This document shows, piece after piece, positions 40,026 through 48,868 of a stretch of 64,000 nt of DNA. Origin of the DNA: Pseudomonas fluorescens. Lineage in GTDB: Bacteria > Pseudomonadota > Gammaproteobacteria > Pseudomonadales > Pseudomonadaceae. Both the position numbers and the translations under genes were made by a program. Below the pieces are notes generated by a model, which was not told the origin of the DNA, made no database searches, and saw nothing but the letters and a program-made list of their open reading frames with translations. Positions within the stretch are counted from its first letter, which is position 1. Every line of letters begins with the position of its first letter. Location: the NCBI RefSeq assembly GCF_000802965.1, contig NZ_JSAK01000014.1, positions 62,001-126,000 of the forward strand, in the 5' to 3' direction.

Positions 40026-40041
40026 CTGTATAAATAACCAG
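40026..40041 (+). promoter_or_regulatory. LexA box of recN
   Basis: CTGTATAAATAACCAG fits the SOS box CTG-N10-CAG with an AT-rich core, 24 bp upstream of the recN ATG. recN is a classic LexA-repressed gene. Confidence 0.85.
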
Positions 40042-40065
40042 ACCTAAAGCCTGGGAGCGGCCTTT

Positions 40066-41748
40066 ATGCTGGTGCACCTGTCCGTACACAACTACGCCAT
40101 CGTTGAACATCTCGATCTCGAACTCGATCGCGGAATGAGCGTGATCACGGGGGAAACCGGCGCCGGCAAGTCGATCATGCTCGACGCCCTGGGCCTGACC
40201 CTGGGCGATCGCGCCGACAGCGGCGTGGTTCGTCCCGGCGCTGACAAGGCCGACATCCTCGCAACCTTCGATCTGGCGGACATTCCCGAAGCGAGCGCCT
40301 GGCTGGCCGAGCGCGACCTCGAGATTGACGGCCCATGCATCCTGCGGCGAGTGATCACCGCTGAAGGACGCTCACGCGGCTACATCAATGGCACGCCCTG
40401 CCCGCTTGGCGACCTCAAGGCATTGGGCGAGCTGCTTATCGATATCCACAGCCAGCATGAACACCAATCCCTGCTCAAGACCGATACCCATCGGCGCCTG
40501 CTCGACGAGTATGCCGGCGCTACGGACCTCGCTCGCCAGGTGCAACTGGCCGCCCAGCGCTGGCGCCAGACGCACCAGGAGCTGGAGCGGCTTTCCAACT
40601 CCGGTGATGAGCAGCGCGCGCGCCATCAGTTGCTCAGCTATCAGCTTGAAGAACTGGAAAATCTCGGCCTCGGCGAAAACGAACTGGAGCAGCTGGAACA
40701 GGAACACAAGAACCTGACCAATGCTGAAACCTTGCTGGGTATCTGCCGACAAGTCGTCGAGCAATGCAGCGAAAGTGATTCCGGCAATGTGCTGAACGCC
40801 CTGACTGCCAGCCTCAATCGCCTGTCGAGCGTGAACAGCTCGATTGGCGCGCTTGGCGAAGCCAGCAGCTTGCTGACCAGCGCGCAGATCCAGGTTGAAG
40901 AAGCCGTGGGCGAGCTGAACCGCTTCCTGGATAACTTCGACGCAGACCCGGCGCGTCTTCAATACCTGGAAGAGCGCCTCGATGCGATCTACACCATGGC
41001 TCGCAAGCACCGCATCCAGCCGACCGAGGTCGCCGAGATGCAACAGCGGTTGCTGGATGAAATCGAAACCCTGAATGCCAACGATGAATCCATCGGGCGA
41101 CTGAGTGATGAGCTGGCGTCTTACGCCCGTCATTATCAGGAGAAGGCTCGGGAGTTGAGCGACCTGCGCCACCAAGCTTCCAGCAGCCTGGCCAGCGCCG
41201 TGGAACAGGAAATCCAGCGCCTTGGCATGCCCGGCGGGCGTTTTGCCATTGAACTGCGACCGAACAGCAGCAATGAATTGCTACCGAACGGACTTGAACA
41301 GGTAGAGCTGTTGGTCAGTGCCAACCCGGGGCAGCCTTTAAAAGCGCTGGCGAAGGTGGCATCGGGTGGCGAACTGTCGCGAATCAGCCTGGCCATCCAG
41401 GTCATCACTGCACAAACCTCCCGCGTCCCAACCCTGGTGTTCGACGAAGTGGACGTAGGTATCGGCGGCCCCACCGCCGAGATCGTCGGCCAGTTGCTGC
41501 GTCGACTAGGGGAGCGCGGACAGGTTCTGACAGTAACGCACTTGCCACAGGTGGCGGCGCAGGGACATCAGCATTTGTTTGTACATAAAGTGCGCGGCGA
41601 GGATGCCACTCGTACGGCCGTCTCCAAACTCAGCAAGAACGATCGCGTCGAAGAGGTGGCGCGAATGCTGGGCGGCATCGATCTGACCAAGGAGTCCCTG
41701 GCTCACGCCAAGAAAATGGTGGTGGCGGCAAAAGCTTTGGGATCGTGA
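40066..41748 (+). CDS. recN: DNA repair protein RecN
   Basis: SMC-like ATPase induced by DNA damage that acts in double-strand-break repair. The 560 residues show Walker A (GETGAGKS, 29-36) after MLVHLSVHNYAIVEHLDLEL, paired coiled coils (about 150-370) and the C-terminal signature/Walker B half (ASGGELSRISLAIQ, TLVFDEVDVGIGG) ending in the family VTHLPQVAAQGHQHL motif. ATG at 40066 with GGGAGCGGCCTTT upstream. The LexA box supports SOS control. Confidence 0.97.
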   Translation: MLVHLSVHNYAIVEHLDLELDRGMSVITGETGAGKSIMLDALGLTLGDRADSGVVRPGADKADILATFDLADIPEASAWLAERDLEIDGPCILRRVITAEGRSRGYINGTPCPLGDLKALGELLIDIHSQHEHQSLLKTDTHRRLLDEYAGATDLARQVQLAAQRWRQTHQELERLSNSGDEQRARHQLLSYQLEELENLGLGENELEQLEQEHKNLTNAETLLGICRQVVEQCSESDSGNVLNALTASLNRLSSVNSSIGALGEASSLLTSAQIQVEEAVGELNRFLDNFDADPARLQYLEERLDAIYTMARKHRIQPTEVAEMQQRLLDEIETLNANDESIGRLSDELASYARHYQEKARELSDLRHQASSSLASAVEQEIQRLGMPGGRFAIELRPNSSNELLPNGLEQVELLVSANPGQPLKALAKVASGGELSRISLAIQVITAQTSRVPTLVFDEVDVGIGGPTAEIVGQLLRRLGERGQVLTVTHLPQVAAQGHQHLFVHKVRGEDATRTAVSKLSKNDRVEEVARMLGGIDLTKESLAHAKKMVVAAKALGS

Positions 41749-41758
41749 AACGCGTGTA

Positions 41759-41852
41759 TGCAGGAGCCGGCTTGCTGGCGATGGCTACACCGCGGTCAAC
41801 CTGCTCCTACGAGTTATCGTTAACGACCATCGCCAGCAAGCCGGCTCCTACA
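41759..41852. repeat. REPIN, type C
   Basis: Inverted pair of TGCAGGAGCCGGCTTGCTGG with an internal GTTATCGTTAACGACC palindromic spacer, just after the recN stop. It is followed within 16 bp by a type B REPIN. Confidence 0.9.
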
Positions 41853-41868
41853 AAGGTACGCATTCCCC

Positions 41869-41955
41869 TGTAGGAGCTGCCGCAGGCGGCGATCTTTTGA
41901 TCTTGACCTTATAAAAAGCAAGATCAAAAGATCGCAGCCTGCGGCAGCTCCTACA
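41869..41955. repeat. REPIN, type B
   Basis: TGTAGGAGCTGCCGCAGGCG and its complement flank a spacer whose arms (GATCTTTTGATCTTG / CAAGATCAAAAGATC) are themselves inverted, so the whole 87 bp is a near-perfect long palindrome. Confidence 0.92.
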
Positions 41956-41970
41956 TCAGGCAAAAAGCAC

Positions 41971-41994
41971 AAAGGCGACCCTGAGGTCGCCTTT
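41971..41994. terminator. Terminator between recN and fur
   Basis: AAAGGCGACC-CTGA-GGTCGCCTTT: 10-bp stem, with TTTTTG after it on the bottom strand. It lies 36 bp past the fur stop and can also serve convergent recN. Confidence 0.8.
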
Positions 41995-42029
41995 GTTCGT
42001 TTCGCGAACCTTGCGTTCGCGCGACATGC

Positions 42030-42434
42030 TTACTTTTTCTTGCGTACGTACAGCACCAGATTGTGATCAACCATCTCGAAACCGTACTTGTCGACGATGG
42101 CTTTCTGCAGGCGCTCGATTTCTTCGTCGAAGAATTCGATCACTTCGCTGGTTTCGACGTTGACCATATGGTCGTGATGCTTGCCGTCGTCCAGTTCGAA
42201 GACCGCATGGCCTCCGTCGAAGTTGTGCCGCACCACAAGCCCAGCTGCCTCGAACTGAGTCAGTACACGGTAAACCGTGGCCAGACCGACGTCCTCGCCA
42301 GCCTCCATCAGTGCCTTGTAGACATCCTCGGCACTCATGTGGCGTTGCTCGGCGGAATCGAGCATTTGCAGAATTTTGACCCGTGGAAGGGTCACTTTGA
42401 GGCCGGCTTTGCGTAGTTCGCTATTTTCAACCAT
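42030..42434 (-). CDS. fur: Ferric uptake regulator
   Basis: Iron-dependent repressor of siderophore and iron-uptake genes. The 134 residues have an N-terminal winged helix (LRKAGLKVTLPRVKILQML; VGLATVYRVLTQFEAAGLV recognition helix), the metal-site HHDHMV cluster with GGHAVFELDDGKHHDH, and a dimerisation domain. Like P. aeruginosa Fur it lacks the CxxC zinc motifs found in E. coli. Divergent from bamE across 97 bp. Confidence 0.98.
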   Translation of the reverse strand: MVENSELRKAGLKVTLPRVKILQMLDSAEQRHMSAEDVYKALMEAGEDVGLATVYRVLTQFEAAGLVVRHNFDGGHAVFELDDGKHHDHMVNVETSEVIEFFDEEIERLQKAIVDKYGFEMVDHNLVLYVRKKK

Positions 42435-42457
42435 GGTCAGCTTTCTCGCGATGCTGC

Positions 42458-42486
42458 TTCGCAGCTTCTCTTAATGCGGGTATGAT
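42458..42486 (+). promoter_or_regulatory. Candidate sigma-70 promoter of bamE
   Basis: TTCGCA (42458-42463), 17 bp, TATGAT (42481-42486), 45 bp before the bamE ATG, in the fur-bamE divergent gap. No Fur box is visible here. Confidence 0.4.
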
Positions 42487-42531
42487 CGGCGTTTACGTTG
42501 TCCCAGCCAAGATAGTGGAAGTCGCCCACCG

Positions 42532-43059
42532 ATGCAAAACACCAAGCTCTTGCTAACCAGTTTCACCTTTGTGGGACTGCTCGCACTCGCCGGTTGTTCA
42601 TTCCCCGGGGTTTACAAAATCGACATCCAGCAGGGCAATGTCGTCACGCAGGACATGATAGACCAGTTACGCCCGGGAATGACCCGTAAGCAAGTAAGGT
42701 TTATCATGGGCAACCCTCTGCTGACTGACACGTTCCATGCCGATCGCTGGGATTATCTGTACAGCCTGCAACCGGGTGGCGGTGAACGCCAACAAGAACG
42801 CATTAGCGTTATCTTCAACCCAAATGACCAGCTTGTCAGCCTCTCTGGTGATTTCATGCCCGGCGTGAGCCGCGACGAAGCCATTCTCGGCAAGGACAGT
42901 GGCACGACAGTGACCGCTCCTGCAGAAAACGTCGAGAAGCCGAAGCCGGAAAAACCGGTCAAGCCAGGTTCGTTGCTGGATCAGATCCAGAAGGACGTGG
43001 ACGGCGTAGAAACCGTTCCAGTCCCGACACCAGAACCGTTGGACACCTCGCCGCAATAA
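42532..43059 (+). CDS. bamE: Outer-membrane assembly lipoprotein BamE (OmlA)
   Basis: Component of the BAM complex that inserts outer-membrane beta-barrels. The 175-residue precursor has a lipoprotein signal with lipobox LALAGC (Cys about 22), followed by the SmpA/OmlA domain ([40 protein letters not shown]). The C-terminal 60 residues are a Pro/Lys/Val-rich extension ([15 protein letters not shown]), longer than in enterics. The fur/omlA divergent arrangement is known in Pseudomonas. Confidence 0.96.
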   Translation: MQNTKLLLTSFTFVGLLALAGCSFPGVYKIDIQQGNVVTQDMIDQLRPGMTRKQVRFIMGNPLLTDTFHADRWDYLYSLQPGGGERQQERISVIFNPNDQLVSLSGDFMPGVSRDEAILGKDSGTTVTAPAENVEKPKPEKPVKPGSLLDQIQKDVDGVETVPVPTPEPLDTSPQ

Positions 43060-43072
43060 TTTGCGACGCAAT

Positions 43073-43098
43073 AAAAAACCCGGCGTGCCGGGTTTTTT
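43073..43098. terminator. Bidirectional terminator between bamE and rnfH
   Basis: AAAAAACCCGG-CGTG-CCGGGTTTTTT is a symmetric stem with U-runs in both directions, between convergent bamE and rnfH. Confidence 0.93.
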
Positions 43099-43118
43099 AT
43101 TGCCTGGTGATTGGCGAC

Positions 43119-43433
43119 TTATTGATTGCGCGCCTTCGCCTCGGCAGCCTTGGCCGCCCGCAACCGGCGAATCTCTTTGGGATCGGCCAGCAAAGGTCGA
43201 TAAATCTCGATGCGATCCCCCGATCGAACCAAATGACTGTCGGGATCGACGACTACCTTCCCGAAGATCCCCACCGTGCACCGGGCCACATCCAGCTCAG
43301 GAAATGCCTGGCTTATCCCGGATTTCAGCAACACCCCTCGAACGGTCGTCCCTGCTGGCACCACCACCGGCAAAAGCACCTGGCGATCAACGGCGGCATA
43401 CACCACCTCAATCTCAATCAACGCATCAACCAT
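43119..43433 (-). CDS. RnfH family ubiquitin-like protein
   Basis: A 104-residue beta-grasp protein of the RnfH/UPF0125 family (YfjF in E. coli, beside ratA). It begins MVDALIEIEVVYAAVDRQVL, has the GIFGKVVVDPDSHLVRSGDR core ending in DRIEIYRPLLADPKEIRR, and a basic Ala-rich tail. Start at ATG 43433; this overlaps the ratA stop by 8 bp, so translation is coupled. Function unknown. Confidence 0.92.
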   Translation of the reverse strand: MVDALIEIEVVYAAVDRQVLLPVVVPAGTTVRGVLLKSGISQAFPELDVARCTVGIFGKVVVDPDSHLVRSGDRIEIYRPLLADPKEIRRLRAAKAAEAKARNQ

Positions 43434-43860
43434 GTATTTGCTTGGCCCGCTGGCAGAAAGCATCCATCAGCGTATTGGCCGCCTGATTGAACAATGGCCC
43501 CAAGGTCGCGCGAACAATCGGCCCAGCGTAATCGAACGAAAGGTCCAGGCTGATCTTGCAAGCCTTATCGGTCAACGCTTTGAACACCCAGACGCCATGC
43601 AACTGAGTGAATGGCCCCTCTTCGAGATTCATCTCGATCGACTGTCCGGGAACCAGGGTATTACGCGTCACGAAATGCTGACTGAGTCCGCCCTTGGCCA
43701 CACCCACGCTGGCCCGCATATGCTCAGGAGAGCTTTCGAGCACTTCGGCCGTTGAACACCACGGCAGGAATTCCGGATAGCGGGCCACGTCGTTGACCAG
43801 GTCGTACAGCGCTTGTGCCGGATACGGCAGCAGGGCAGAACGTGCAATGTGTGTCGTCAT
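43426..43860 (-). CDS. ratA: RatA/COQ10-like START-domain protein
   Basis: A 144-residue polyketide-cyclase/START fold protein. The E. coli homologue RatA was described as a 50S-associating toxin, while the eukaryotic homologue Coq10 binds ubiquinone; which role holds here cannot be told from sequence. Signatures: SALLPYPAQALYDLVNDVAR, YPEFLPWCSTAEVLE, and KISLDLSFDYAGPIVR. Co-transcribed with rnfH. The gap to the upstream transporter stop is 7 bp. Confidence 0.92.
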   Translation of the reverse strand: MTTHIARSALLPYPAQALYDLVNDVARYPEFLPWCSTAEVLESSPEHMRASVGVAKGGLSQHFVTRNTLVPGQSIEMNLEEGPFTQLHGVWVFKALTDKACKISLDLSFDYAGPIVRATLGPLFNQAANTLMDAFCQRAKQIHG

Positions 43861-43867
43861 GTAAGCG

Positions 43868-45271
43868 TCACTTCCACAGCTGGGCGGCAAACACTACAAG
43901 AATGCCGATGGGCGCCACATAGCGCATCAAGAACAAAGACAGGGCGAACAACAGGGGATTGCGGATAGACAGTTCGTCGCGCACCGCATCACGACCCATC
44001 ACCCAGCCTGCAAACACCACGAAACACAAACCACCGAGTGGCAACATGATTCGCGAGGTAAAGAAATCGATCACACCAAAGAAATCCAGGCCGCCGGTCG
44101 CGCCCCATTGGTAGAGGTGGAACAAACCGCCTTCGTTCACGAAGAACTTCGCCTCCTTCCAGATATTGAAGGAGAACACGGTGCCCAAGCCAACAAACCA
44201 GCAGGTGAACGCCAACCAGAACGTAACCCAGGCCCGGCTCACCTTCGTGCGCTCGACCAGGTACGCCACCATCGGTTCCAGTAGCGAAATAGCCGAACTC
44301 CAGGCTGCAATCGCGACCAGCACAAAGAACACTACGCCCATCAACTGTCCGAGCGCTACGTTACCAAAGGCAAAGGGCAGGCTCACGAACATCAGGCCTG
44401 GGCCTTCGCTTGGGTTCAGGCCCGCGGCGAACACAATCGGAAACAGTGCCAGGCCGGCCACCAGGGAAACGAAGGTATCGAGCAGCGCCACACCGACGAT
44501 GGTGCCTGAGATCGACGAAGTCTTCGGCATATAAGCGCCGTAGATCATGATCGAGCCGACGCCCACACTCAGGGAAAAGAACGCATGCCCCATCGCCGGC
44601 AGCAACCCGCCGAGGACTTTTTCCGGCTGGAAGTCGAACATGAAATGCACGCCCTCCATGAAGTGGCCGGTGGTCATGCTGTAGCCCAGCAACACCAGCA
44701 CCATCACGAACAGCAGCGGCATCATGATTCGCAGACTGCGCTCAAGCCCGGCGACCACGCCTTTGGCGATCACCACCGCCGACAGCAGCATAAAAATTGT
44801 GTGCCAGAGTGTCAGGCGCCATGGATCGGCGATCACATTACTGAAGTACGCGCCCACCTGATCGGGCGTCGCCCCCTGGAAGTCGCCCCGCCCCATGTCG
44901 ATGATGTAGTCCAGCGACCAGCCGCCAACGACACTGTAGAAAGACAGAATCAGCAATGCAGTGATCATCCCGGCAAACGCGCCCCAGGACCATTTACCTG
45001 AATGCCCCGCCTCCAGCGCCAACACCTTCAGGGCATTGGCCGGGCTCTGCCGGGCGCGCCGACCGATCAGGGTTTCCGCCAGCATCACCGGCACACCGAT
45101 CAGCGCGATACAGGCCAGGAACATCAGCACGAAAGCGCCGCCGCCATATACGCCGACCATGTACGGGAACTTCCAGATACTACCCAGACCCACGGCCGAA
45201 CCGGTCGCGGCGAGTATGAAGACCCAGCGGCTAGCCCAACTACCGTGGACTGAAACCTTGTCTGTCGACAT
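43868..45271 (-). CDS. Sodium-dependent transporter (NSS family)
   Basis: A 467-residue inner-membrane symporter of the neurotransmitter:sodium family, probably taking up an amino acid or amine with Na+. About 12 hydrophobic segments; TM1 has the family motif [20 protein letters not shown] with unwound [14 protein letters not shown], and TM6/8 have [18 protein letters not shown] and [14 protein letters not shown] at 45271. It lies between ratA and smpB, a site where P. aeruginosa has no gene as I recall. Substrate not predictable. Confidence 0.92.
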   Translation of the reverse strand: MSTDKVSVHGSWASRWVFILAATGSAVGLGSIWKFPYMVGVYGGGAFVLMFLACIALIGVPVMLAETLIGRRARQSPANALKVLALEAGHSGKWSWGAFAGMITALLILSFYSVVGGWSLDYIIDMGRGDFQGATPDQVGAYFSNVIADPWRLTLWHTIFMLLSAVVIAKGVVAGLERSLRIMMPLLFVMVLVLLGYSMTTGHFMEGVHFMFDFQPEKVLGGLLPAMGHAFFSLSVGVGSIMIYGAYMPKTSSISGTIVGVALLDTFVSLVAGLALFPIVFAAGLNPSEGPGLMFVSLPFAFGNVALGQLMGVVFFVLVAIAAWSSAISLLEPMVAYLVERTKVSRAWVTFWLAFTCWFVGLGTVFSFNIWKEAKFFVNEGGLFHLYQWGATGGLDFFGVIDFFTSRIMLPLGGLCFVVFAGWVMGRDAVRDELSIRNPLLFALSLFLMRYVAPIGILVVFAAQLWK

Positions 45272-45374
45272 CGTTGTCACGTCCAACCGTTCAAAAAAGA
45301 GCGCGCATTGTCCGGGATTCAATCAACCTGCTCAAGCACGCAGCAACACCGTAGCCGACTCGCTTGCAACTCCC

Positions 45375-45380
45375 TATAAT
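45375..45380 (+). promoter_or_regulatory. -10 box directly upstream of smpB
   Basis: A perfect TATAAT ends 9 bp before the smpB ATG. Transcription from it would start about 2-4 nt before the ATG. There is no good -35 hexamer at 16-18 bp and no Shine-Dalgarno sequence. Confidence 0.55.
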
Positions 45381-45389
45381 GCCGCCCCT

Positions 45390-45872
45390 ATGGCTAAACA
45401 GAAGAAACACCCAACAGGGACCATCGCGCAAAATAAAAAGGCGCGACACGATTACTTCATCGAGCATAAGTTCGAGGCTGGTCTGGTCCTGGCCGGCTGG
45501 GAAGTAAAAAGTCTGCGGGCGAGCAAGCTGCAACTGGTCGACAGTTACGTGCTCCTCAAGGATGGCGAAGCCTGGCTGCTCGGCAGCCACATCACGCCTC
45601 TGACGACCGCCAGCACCCACGTCATTGCCGACCCGGTCCGCACGCGCAAATTGCTGCTCAATCGGCGCGAGCTGGAAAAGCTCGCCGCGGCCGTGCAGCA
45701 GAAAGGCTATGCCTGCGTCTGCCTGTCCTGGTACTGGAGCAAGCACATGGTCAAGTGCGAGATCGCTCTGGGCAAGGGCAAGAAGGAATACGACAAGCGT
45801 GATACCGAGCGCGAGCGCGATGCCGGTCGTGAGTTGCAGCGTGCGGTGCGGAACAAGGGCAAGGAAGATTAA
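45390..45872 (+). CDS. smpB: SsrA-binding protein SmpB
   Basis: Binds tmRNA and guides it to stalled ribosomes in trans-translation. The 160 residues contain [20 protein letters not shown], the [20 protein letters not shown] core, and the basic C-terminal tail [20 protein letters not shown] needed for activity. The ATG at 45390 matches family length; the frame is open far upstream but has no usable start nearby. The partner ssrA is 9.4 kb away at 55257. Confidence 0.97.
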   Translation: MAKQKKHPTGTIAQNKKARHDYFIEHKFEAGLVLAGWEVKSLRASKLQLVDSYVLLKDGEAWLLGSHITPLTTASTHVIADPVRTRKLLLNRRELEKLAAAVQQKGYACVCLSWYWSKHMVKCEIALGKGKKEYDKRDTERERDAGRELQRAVRNKGKED

Positions 45873-45901
45873 TCTTCCCGCTTGAGTTCGTGGCGCTAGC
45901 G

Positions 45902-45977
45902 AAAAGATCGCAGCCTGCGACAGCTCCTACAGGGTCACATGAACCTCAGTAGGAGCTGCCGCAGGCTGCGATCTTTT
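45902..45977. repeat. REPIN, type B
   Basis: AAAAGATCGCAGCCTGCGAC and the complementary copy ending GCGATCTTTT, between convergent smpB and lldR. Confidence 0.92.
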
Positions 45978-45991
45978 GTTTCTAAACCTGA

Positions 45992-46759
45992 TCACATCCC
46001 CTTGCGCCGCTCCGCCCGGGCCATGCGCTGCACTTCCTGACGCACTTCTTCCAGCACTTCCTGCACATACAGAATGTGTCGACTGGACACTTCCCGCGCC
46101 TGCTCCGCCCGCCCCTCGATAATCGCTTGATACAACTCCCGGTGCTGCGTGATCAGCATGTCGCGAGTTTCGGTGCGCTGTTTGTACATACCGCCAATGT
46201 TGGTCACCACGTTGCGCTTAAGCAGGTCGAACAACCCGCGAATGGTGTGCAACAACACGGCGTTGTGACTGGCTTCGGCGATTGCCAGATGAAATTTCGC
46301 ATCCGCCGCACCCTCCTCCGCCCGGCTCACTTCGTCGTGGCGCGAATAGCAGTCCTGCAATTCGTTGAACGCCGCGGTCAGCCGCTCGCGATCAACGTCC
46401 GTAGCCCGCAATGCTGCGTAATAGGCGCAGGACGCCTCCAGCGTATGGCGAAATTCCAGCAGGTCGCGCTGCGCCTCGGGATTGCTTTCCAGTAGATGCA
46501 GCAAGGGATCACTGAAGGTCGTGCCCAGGGATTCCACCACGTAATTGCCACCGCCCTGACGACTGACCAACAAACCCTTGGCCGCCAATTTCTGGATGGC
46601 TTCGCGCAGCGAAGGGCGAGATACGCCGAACTGCTCGGCCAATACGCGCTCGGCCGGCAAGCGTTCACCCGCCTTCAGCGTGCCCTCGAGGATCATGCCC
46701 TCAAGCTGCTCGACAATATCGTCAGACAAACGGCGCTGACGTATTTGATCAAACCCCAT
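45992..46759 (-). CDS. lldR: GntR/FadR-type lactate regulator LldR
   Basis: Represses the lactate genes until lactate binds. The 255 residues have an N-terminal winged helix (RLSDDIVEQLEGMILEGTLK; FGVSRPSLREAIQKLAAKGL) and a C-terminal FCD effector domain (FRHTLEASCAYYAALRATD, FHLAIAEASHNAVLLHTIRG with the metal-site histidines). Divergent from lldP over 263 bp that contain the operator at 46954-46970. Confidence 0.93.
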   Translation of the reverse strand: MGFDQIRQRRLSDDIVEQLEGMILEGTLKAGERLPAERVLAEQFGVSRPSLREAIQKLAAKGLLVSRQGGGNYVVESLGTTFSDPLLHLLESNPEAQRDLLEFRHTLEASCAYYAALRATDVDRERLTAAFNELQDCYSRHDEVSRAEEGAADAKFHLAIAEASHNAVLLHTIRGLFDLLKRNVVTNIGGMYKQRTETRDMLITQHRELYQAIIEGRAEQAREVSSRHILYVQEVLEEVRQEVQRMARAERRKGM

Positions 46760-46953
46760 AACTCGATTTCTCCACGATCCCGACCGCTCGCCGGGCCTCT
46801 ATTCTGGCCTATTGATGCTGCACCAGCACCTGCCACACAACATTTATCCAAACCCGGAAAATGGCTTGAAGGACCGGGCATTCGACAAAAGTTCTAGGGC
46901 GGCAAATTGACACACCACCTACAACGCTTTTACCCTAGCCAACAGCGATTGTA

Positions 46954-46970
46954 AATTGGTATTACCAATT
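46954..46970. promoter_or_regulatory. LldR operator
   Basis: AATTGGTATTACCAATT is a perfect 17-bp palindrome of FadR-subfamily type (TGGT-N-ACCA), 53 bp upstream of lldP in the lldR-lldP gap. It fits binding by LldR. Confidence 0.8.
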
Positions 46971-47022
46971 ATCCAAGAACGCTGATCAGTGCCTGACCAA
47001 CAACAATTAGGGGCCACCCCAT

Positions 47023-48717
47023 ATGCAAACCTGGCAACAGCTCTACAGCCCGCTCGGCAGCCTTGGCCTGTCCGCGCTCGCGGCCGTTATTCCCATCGTG
47101 TTTTTCTTCCTGGCCCTGGCCGTGTTCCGCCTCAAAGGACACGTCGCCGGTAGCATCACGCTGGCCTTGTCGATTCTGGTGGCGATCTTTGCCTTCCAGA
47201 TGCCTGTCGACATGGCGTTCGCCGCCGCCGGGTATGGTTTCGCCTACGGTCTGTGGCCAATCGCCTGGATCATCGTGGCGGCTGTGTTCCTCTACAAACT
47301 GACGGTCAAGAGCGGCCAGTTCGAGGTAATCCGCAGCTCGGTGCTGTCGATCACCGACGACCAACGCCTGCAAGTGCTGCTGATCGGTTTCTGCTTCGGC
47401 GCCTTCCTCGAAGGTGCGGCCGGTTTCGGGGCACCGGTAGCGATTACCGCGGCGCTGTTGGTAGGACTGGGTTTCAACCCGCTCTATGCCGCAGGCCTGT
47501 GTCTGATCGCCAACACCGCCCCAGTGGCGTTCGGCGCTCTGGGGATTCCGATCATTGTTGCGGGGCAAGTAACCGGCATCGACGCGTTCAAGATCGGCGC
47601 CATGACCGGTCGCCAACTGCCGCTGCTGTCGCTGTTCGTGCCGTTCTGGCTGGTGTTCATGATGGATGGCCTGCGCGGCGTCCGCGAAACCTGGCCTGCC
47701 GCGCTGGTAGCCGGTTTGAGCTTTGCCGTCACCCAGTACTTCACGTCAAACTTCATCGGCCCGGAACTGCCGGACATCACCTCGGCCCTGGCCAGCCTGA
47801 TCTCCCTGACGCTGTTCCTGAAAGTCTGGCAGCCAAAACGCGCCGCCGGCCAACACATCGTTGGTGCCGTCTCGGCCTCTGTGGTGAGCGCCAGCGTTGG
47901 TGGTTTCGGCCAGAAGCGCACCACCGTAGCTTCGCCTTACAGCCTGGGTGAAATTTTCAAAGCCTGGTCGCCATTCCTAATCCTCACTGTACTGGTGACG
48001 ATCTGGACCCTTAAACCGTTCAAGGCCATGTTTGCCGCCGGCGGTTCGATGTACAACTTCGTGTTCAACTTCGCCATTCCGCACCTGGATCAAATGGTGA
48101 TCAAGGTTGCGCCGATCGTGGCCAACCCGACCGCCATTCCAGCCGTGTTCAAGCTTGATCCGATTTCCGCGACCGGCACGGCGATTTTCTTCTCGGCACT
48201 GATCTCGATGCTGGTCCTGAAGATCAATATCAAAACTGGTCTGACCACTTTGAAAGAGACCTTCTACGAGCTGCGCTGGCCGATCCTGTCTATCGGTATG
48301 GTGCTGGCCTTCGCCTTCGTCACCAACTATTCGGGTATGTCGTCGACCATGGCCCTGGTACTGGCCGGCACCGGCGCTGCGTTCCCGTTCTTCTCGCCGT
48401 TCCTCGGCTGGCTGGGCGTGTTCCTTACCGGTTCCGATACCTCGTCCAACGCGCTGTTCAGTTCGTTGCAAGCGACCACAGCACACCAGATCGGCGTCAA
48501 CGACACCTTGCTGGTGGCGGCGAACACCAGTGGCGGTGTGACCGGCAAGATGATCTCGCCTCAATCGATCGCCGTGGCTTGCGCGGCGACCGGCTTGGTG
48601 GGCAAGGAGTCGGATCTGTTCCGCTTCACGCTCAAGCACAGTCTGTTTTTCGCAACGATCGTCGGCCTGATCACCCTCGCTCAGGCCTACTGGTTCACCG
48701 GCATGCTGGTGCACTAA
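47023..48717 (+). CDS. lldP: L-lactate permease
   Basis: Proton-coupled lactate uptake. The 564 residues form a LctP-family polytopic membrane protein with about 12-14 hydrophobic segments: [40 protein letters not shown] (family signature), [40 protein letters not shown]. Divergent from lldR; followed after 151 bp by the lactate oxidation genes. Confidence 0.96.
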   Translation: MQTWQQLYSPLGSLGLSALAAVIPIVFFFLALAVFRLKGHVAGSITLALSILVAIFAFQMPVDMAFAAAGYGFAYGLWPIAWIIVAAVFLYKLTVKSGQFEVIRSSVLSITDDQRLQVLLIGFCFGAFLEGAAGFGAPVAITAALLVGLGFNPLYAAGLCLIANTAPVAFGALGIPIIVAGQVTGIDAFKIGAMTGRQLPLLSLFVPFWLVFMMDGLRGVRETWPAALVAGLSFAVTQYFTSNFIGPELPDITSALASLISLTLFLKVWQPKRAAGQHIVGAVSASVVSASVGGFGQKRTTVASPYSLGEIFKAWSPFLILTVLVTIWTLKPFKAMFAAGGSMYNFVFNFAIPHLDQMVIKVAPIVANPTAIPAVFKLDPISATGTAIFFSALISMLVLKINIKTGLTTLKETFYELRWPILSIGMVLAFAFVTNYSGMSSTMALVLAGTGAAFPFFSPFLGWLGVFLTGSDTSSNALFSSLQATTAHQIGVNDTLLVAANTSGGVTGKMISPQSIAVACAATGLVGKESDLFRFTLKHSLFFATIVGLITLAQAYWFTGMLVH

Positions 48718-48743
48718 GAGCCACACCCAATATGGAAAAAACC

Positions 48744-48774
48744 GACGCCGGACCACGATTCCGGCGTCAGCTAT
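48744..48774 (+). other. Hairpin between lldP and lldE
   Basis: GACGCCGGA and TCCGGCGTC form a 9-bp stem around CCACGAT in the 151-bp gap. There is no downstream U-run, so it may lower or stabilise transcript ends rather than stop transcription. Confidence 0.5.
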
Positions 48775-48868
48775 TCACAACCCGGTCTGCAAGGCTGCTG
48801 AAAGAATCTCCCTCTATATTCAGCGGCCTCAGCGGACGGATAACCGGGACCACCCGGAGACACGCCTG

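Noticed and set aside
42435..42531. Fur box in the fur-bamE gap
   Set aside because: No sequence close to the 19-bp GATAATGATAATCATTATC pattern is present.
44961..45389. N-terminal extension of smpB by about 143 residues
   Set aside because: It overlaps the NSS transporter on the other strand, has low-complexity content, and SmpB is normally about 160 residues.
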